In this document: piece after piece, positions 59,540-64,000 of the stretch
Layout: each line of letters begins with the position of its first letter
Numbering within the stretch: the first letter of the stretch is position 1
NCBI GenBank assembly: GCA_026874595.1
Contig: CM049306.1
Span: 52,918,019 to 52,982,018, forward strand
Direction: 5' to 3'
Length of the DNA: 64,000 nucleotides
DNA from: Sipunculus nudus
Taxonomy: Eukaryota > Annelida > Sipuncula > Golfingiida > Sipunculidae
Program-made: the position numbers and the translations under genes
Notes under the pieces: model-generated
The model's input: only the letters and a program-made list of their open reading frames with translations
The model's database searches: none
What the model was told of the DNA's origin: nothing

Positions 59540-61303
59540 CAATATAGGTCACCATGACCTTATTTCAGGTTCTCGAGGACACTTAACTAGGACCTCCGTG
59601 AATTTTATGTAAAAGATTCTACGTCCAATGGATACAATTTGTGGCCTGTCTGACTGTATTGGTGCTTATATGACATCTTTTCTGATAGGTTGCAGAATAT
59701 AGGTCATGGTGACCTAATTTCAGTTTTCCAAGGACACTAGCCAAAGATGTCTGAAAAGGTTACTTCAGAAGATTCTAGGCCTAACAGATACAAAATGTGC
59801 CCTTTCTGACTGTCTGGAAGCTTATATGACATCTTTTCCTAAAGGTCGCAAGATATAGGTCATTGTGATCTCGTTTCAGTTTTCCAAGGACACTGTCCAA
59901 GGACATCTCAGAATGTAACATTAGAAGATTCTAGGCCCAACCGTTACAATTTGTGCCATGACTAACTGTCTGGGTGCTTATTTGACTTCTTTTCCTAAAG
60001 GTCGCATAATATAGATCATGGTAACCTAATTTCAGTTTTCCACAGACCTATGCCAAGGACGTTTCAGAATGTTTCATTAGAAGATTCTAGGCCTAAAAAA
60101 TACAATGTGTGCCCTGCCAGACTTTCTAGGTGCTAAAAATCCTGTTTTCGGCTTGTAAGTCACAAAATGAAGGTCACCATGACCTAAATTCAGTATTCCG
60201 AGGAGATTTGCCTAGGACCTCCCAGGATGTTGCATTAGAAGATTATAGGCCTAACAGATATGATTTGTGCCAATCTGACATTCAGGAGGATTAAAATCTG
60301 GTTTTTGTCTCGTAGGTCACAAAATGTAGGTCACCATAATCTAATTTCAGGTTTCATAGGAGATTTGCCTAGAGCCTCCCAGGAAATTGTGTAAGAAGAT
60401 TCTAGGCCTAACAAATAGGATTTGTCACCATCTGACATTCAGGGTGTTCATACGACATCTTTTTCCTATAGGTCGCAGAATACAGGTCACAGTGACCTAA
60501 TTACAGGTTTCCAAGGACATTTGCCTAGGACCTCCCTTACTGTCATGTTGGAGGATTCTAGGCTTAATGGATACTATTTGTGCCATATCTGACTGTCTAG
60601 GTGCTCAAAATCATGTTTTTGGCCTATAGGTCTTAAAATATAGGTCACCATACCTAATTTCATGTTTTTCGAGGAGATTTGCCGAGGACTTCCCTAAATG
60701 TCACATTGGAGGATTCTAGGCCCTATCGATTCAATTTGTGCCCCATCTGTCTTAAAACTAAAAAACCTTGTATTCAGCCTGTAGGTCAAAAAATATAGGT
60801 CACTTTTACCTAATTTCAGGTTTCCAAGGAGATTTGCCTAGAAACACCAAGGATATTGTGTAAGAAGAGTCTAGGCCTCACAGATACAATTTGTCCCCAT
60901 CTGACATTCAGGGTGCTCATATGACATCTTTTTTTCTATAGGTGGCAGAATATAGGTCACAGTGACCTAGTTTCAGGGTTCCAAGGACATTTGCCTAGGA
61001 TCTCCCAAATATCAGGTTAAAGGCTTTCAGGCCTAATGGATACAATTTGTGCCCCTCTGACTGTCTGGGAGCTCAAACTCATGTTTTCGGCCTGTAGGTC
61101 ACAAAATATAGGTCACCATGACCTAATTTCGGGTTTCTTGGGAGATTTGCCCAGGACCTCCCTGGATGTACATTAAGAAGTTTCTAGGTCTAACGGTTAT
61201 GATTTGCGCCCTGTTAACGGCCGGAAGGCCGGACAACTGGACGGACGCCTGACAAAGGGTGATAGCTATAGCTCAGATGACTTACAGTCAGCTGAGCTAA
61301 AAA
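59540..61303 (+). mobile_element. about 156-bp tandem array capped by the family A 3' hairpin
   Basis: Eleven units, aligned at 59546, 59701, 59857, 60013, 60171, 60328, 60484, 60642, 60797, 60954 and 61110 (spacing 154-158). Each unit starts with an AGGTCA-N3-TGACCT palindrome, then CTAATTTCAGGTTTCC-like, GATTTGCCTAGGACCTCCC-like and GATTCTAGGCCTAACAGATA-like blocks. The last unit passes into GGCCGGAAGGCCGGAC, an ACGG-like stretch, and the hairpin AGCTCAGATGACT/AGTCAGCTGAGCT (61270-61298) plus AAAAA. An array of units near 160 bp, then a microsatellite and a 3' hairpin, is the pearl element layout known from bivalves. The 5' end was not found. Confidence 0.8.
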
Positions 61304-61815
61304 GTGGGCAAATTTTTAAGTTATTTATGCATCCTGCATGATGCTGTGCTATACACCATCTGCAAATGAAGTTCGGGCCATATATGCCTAAGAGCTCACT
61401 GGTGTCTGCCAGTCCTTAACCTCATTATTTCTTAATGAATGGTTTCCCTGGGTGAGGCCTCCATTATTATTACAAGTCTAGTAAATAACAATTATTAGTT
61501 CAGAAATGAACAACGTCCCCATTGTCTCATCTCCCCTGTTGGTGTCACCATTTTGGACCAAAGTATTTGAACATTGGGCGATTTCTACCACACTGCTTTA
61601 GCTATGCATATTTGTGATACATAATGGACTTAATGAAACATCTAAATAAGAATGAAAATGTGCTATTGTAGATCAGTCTTATCTACAAGTAATGCATTCT
61701 TTATTTTTCTACCTGTGCATAAACAACATGAAATCCAGAAGGCTTAATTATTTTTGTTTTTAATTTTCTCAAAAAAATAAAGATTCATAAATCAGGACAA
61801 CATCTACTGACCAAG
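61304..61815. other. no gene seen
   Basis: AT-rich unique sequence ending in a pyrimidine tract (about 61749-61770). Confidence 0.45.
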
Positions 61816-62229
61816 AGGTCAGAAGTAGCCAAGCCAAAGAAAGTATATGCTCTTCGAGCAGCTACAGGTTCCTGTGGTCAAGACCTCAGCCCTGTGCGCT
61901 CCTTGAGCATGTTCTCCGAGCCAACAGTCTCAATGCCACACCAAGCCAAGCATAGAGCCGCAAAGGCCGCCACCATCCATCTCGAGCCTGTGGTCTTACA
62001 GGAAAGCTACAGCATCCACAGCCGCAAAGCCAGAAGCAACCTACATTCCCTCTACTGATCACAGCAGCAGAGACCCAGCCATGTCATTCGAGAGCCGAAC
62101 CCGATCATGTGAAGGACAGTGTTTCGAGACGCAATGCCTTTATACTTGCGGTTTCGGCCATTGGACCATATAACCAGTGTCCCAGTTATGCAAGCAAGTT
62201 TTTTCGTCATCCGCAAGGTCAGAAGTAGC
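61816..62229. mobile_element. GC-rich 386-bp insertion flanked by 14-bp direct repeats
   Basis: AGGTCAGAAGTAGC occurs at 61816-61829 and again at 62216-62229, exactly 400 bp apart. The sequence between is about half GC, while both flanks are AT-rich, so composition changes at the repeats. This fits an insertion with a target-site duplication of the length made by LINE-type retrotransposition. One + frame is open from 61732 to its stop at 62056 (108 codons, Ser/Ala/Lys-rich, no recognised domain), so it could be a retrocopied transcript or a SINE-like unit. No clear poly-A is present; a T6 run lies near the right end. A real 3' exon is the main alternative. Confidence 0.5.
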
Positions 62230-62739
62230 TTCGTGTTTAACTAGTGCACTTTGATGGAGCTGAAATTCCTTGGTTCAAGCTCTAAAGTGTCGTAACGGCA
62301 AAACATTGAAACCTTGAGAGAACCTCAGAGATTCACTATATTGTCATAATGATTGCTACTTTGTATTATCAATAGCTCCATGTATATACCTCCTAAAATC
62401 TAGAAGGTTTAATAATAATATTTTTTTTTCTTATCATACAGTTGACTATCATACAGAGACAGTGCCACCAACTTTAAACTAGAATATCAGCAGAAGCTGA
62501 CAAAAGCACTCAGCCAAAAGAACAGTGCTTATGGATGGTAACAGAACTGGTATTGAGTATGAAATATCTGTTGTCACATGGATGTATATCTGCACATATG
62601 GCTCTCGTTCATGTTATAAATTAGAACTAGAGAACTATGTAATAAGGTATTAAGGCAAATAATGACACCATATTCATAATAGTGGTTCCTGAGAAATAAG
62701 CAAATAAGTTTTTTTAATTATAAGCTCTGTGACCTGGGA
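62230..62739. other. no gene seen
   Basis: Unique sequence. AAATCTAGAAGGTTTAATAA near 62396 echoes AAATCCAGAAGGCTTAATTA near 61731, so an older duplication is possible. Confidence 0.4.
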
Positions 62740-62920
62740 AAAAATGTCAAGGTCACCCCACTTCGAACTTGACTGACATTTTGTTAATATACATCCGCAC
62801 TTGAGCATTAAAATTCCAAAAGTGAATCCTTCTTGAGATACCTGCTCACAAGTTAGAGAGTTACTTATGCCTGACGGATGGACGGCTTGGGTGACGAGAA
62901 TAGCCCTTCAGCCTACTTGG
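62740..62920 (+). repeat. partial AGGTCA-bearing repeat with ACGG remnant
   Basis: Contains AATGTCAAGGTCACC, a downstream block and GACGGATGGACGG (62873-62885), followed by CTTGGCAG. This looks like the tail of another pearl-like element, joined directly to the family A sequence that follows. Confidence 0.4.
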
Positions 62921-64000
62921 CAGGTAACATCACATTATGCACACAGATATATTTTTTTTTTATAAATATATTTTTCAAATTTGCAAAGCAATAATTATAT
63001 GAAAAAACACTCCAGAATTCACAATTTTAAATTGCACCTTTATTTATCCATGATTTGTTTCATATATTATCAAATTCTGCCTACTGATGGATTAATTATA
63101 TTTTGTTTAATTATTTAAAAGGAAATAATTTCTTTAAAATGCTACATCAGAACAAAGTGGCATCTCTTGGATTACTTCTTGAATTAATATTTCAAGAAAA
63201 GTTGTGCACATTGGATCCAAAACAGCTTTACATTTAAAGAAATACAGTTGACAATAACAAACCATGTACTGCAATATAATTGGTGATGGTGGTGGTGGTG
63301 GTGGTGGGGGGAGGGGGGGGGGGGGTGGCTGTTAGGGTAGGGCCCATGAAAATAAGTGTATGTTTATTACAGCAGGGTTGTTCTGCCAGTGCTACATCAC
63401 TAAAGGCTGTAGTGAGCAATAGTGGGGTCTTGGATATACACAATGCAAATATATTAAAGCATATGAAAAACTTCAATAATTAGAATAATTTTCAAGCTTT
63501 TACTTTACAATTTCAGAATTCAACAGATTAAATCCACATGTATCCCGGCTGTGAAAATTAAATTAAATATACTTACAAGAAAAAACGTGCCATGGTTAAA
63601 TTTGGGCAAAATTTAAGGTACCAATTTTAAATTTTTGCTAATATTTAAACAAAATTAAAAGATTTTGATCTTATTATGGGTATACAATAAAATTTTGATA
63701 AATTAAAGTTATATTACTGAAAAAAGTCCCTAGCTTTAACATTTTTATGTGTTAAGTGACCAAATATTTTTCCTGATTTTTTACAAAGTGCAATATGTTT
63801 GGGCCAATAACTTTTTTAAATTATATATTACACACCTAATTCCTGGCAAGTACATAGGAACTATATAGAGGAACATTTATGATAAATATGAGGATAACAG
63901 ATGAGTGGTATTTATATTAGTCAGTCCTGAAGTGGGAAAAAAGGTTTTTAATAAACAAATTGAGGTTTTTCCTTAATTTCTCAAAGGAATGAAGTCGCAA
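62921..64000 (+). mobile_element. family A element (cut by window end)
   Basis: 62921-63480 aligns with 11455-12010, including a G/GGT-rich tract (63283-63325) at the same place as the G17 run there. From about 63490 the standard body follows up to AAGGAATGAAGTCGCAA at the window edge. The 5' module is missing, so the copy is 5'-truncated. The tail should lie just outside the window. Confidence 0.7.

Overview
This is an AT-rich, intron- and intergene-like stretch of animal nuclear DNA with no gene I can support. The repeat content points to a marine lophotrochozoan, most likely a bivalve or other mollusc. It has several pearl/Helentron-like non-autonomous elements with internal tandem arrays, tetranucleotide ACGG or GACA tracts and 3' hairpins. 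It also has dispersed repeats rich in the AGGTCA hexamer, a tRNA-derived SINE and a short Helitron. The species is not determined, and the taxon call rests on remembered repeat architecture, not on a protein.

Layout. 1-854, 7.7-9.1 kb, 10.85-12.75 kb, 20.8-24.1 kb and 62.9-64 kb hold copies of one family ('family A'), all on the + strand. Its ends are a 5' module with the palindrome GACCCATGGGTC and a 3' ACGG tract plus hairpin ending CTGAGCTAAAAA. 4.26-7.71 kb is a second element ('family B') built around ten copies of a 288-bp dimeric repeat. 13.9-16.0 kb is a nest of two Helitron 5' ends, one Helitron 3' end and a hAT-like insertion. 16.75 and 47.8 kb are copies of 'family C' ((GACA)n plus a GTCCCC hairpin). 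Inside family A at 22-23 kb a Harbinger-type MITE with TTA target duplication is present twice because about 1 kb was duplicated recently; a third MITE copy, inverted, lies at 39.96 kb. Tandem arrays occupy 38.06-39.31 kb (28 bp, trimeric higher-order form), 41.7-42.5 kb (39 bp) and 59.5-61.3 kb (about 156 bp, each unit with an oestrogen-response-element-like palindrome, capped by the family A hairpin). A TIR transposon of 997 bp is at 52.47 kb, and a GC-rich 386-bp insertion with a 14-bp target duplication is at 61.8 kb.

Between these lie long single-copy stretches without recognisable exons. A few have higher GC and transcription-factor-like motifs: a tandem pair of CTCF-like cores at 45.16/45.28 kb and RFX X-box-like sites at 27.96 and 46.40 kb. 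They could be regulatory DNA, but that needs cross-species alignment.

The most notable theme is modularity. Unrelated tandem arrays are packaged between the same kinds of ends (5' subterminal repeat complementary to a 3' hairpin, preceded by a microsatellite), and the family A 3' cap is found on two different interiors. Several arrays also carry dense nuclear-receptor half-sites. No novel protein-coding system is visible.
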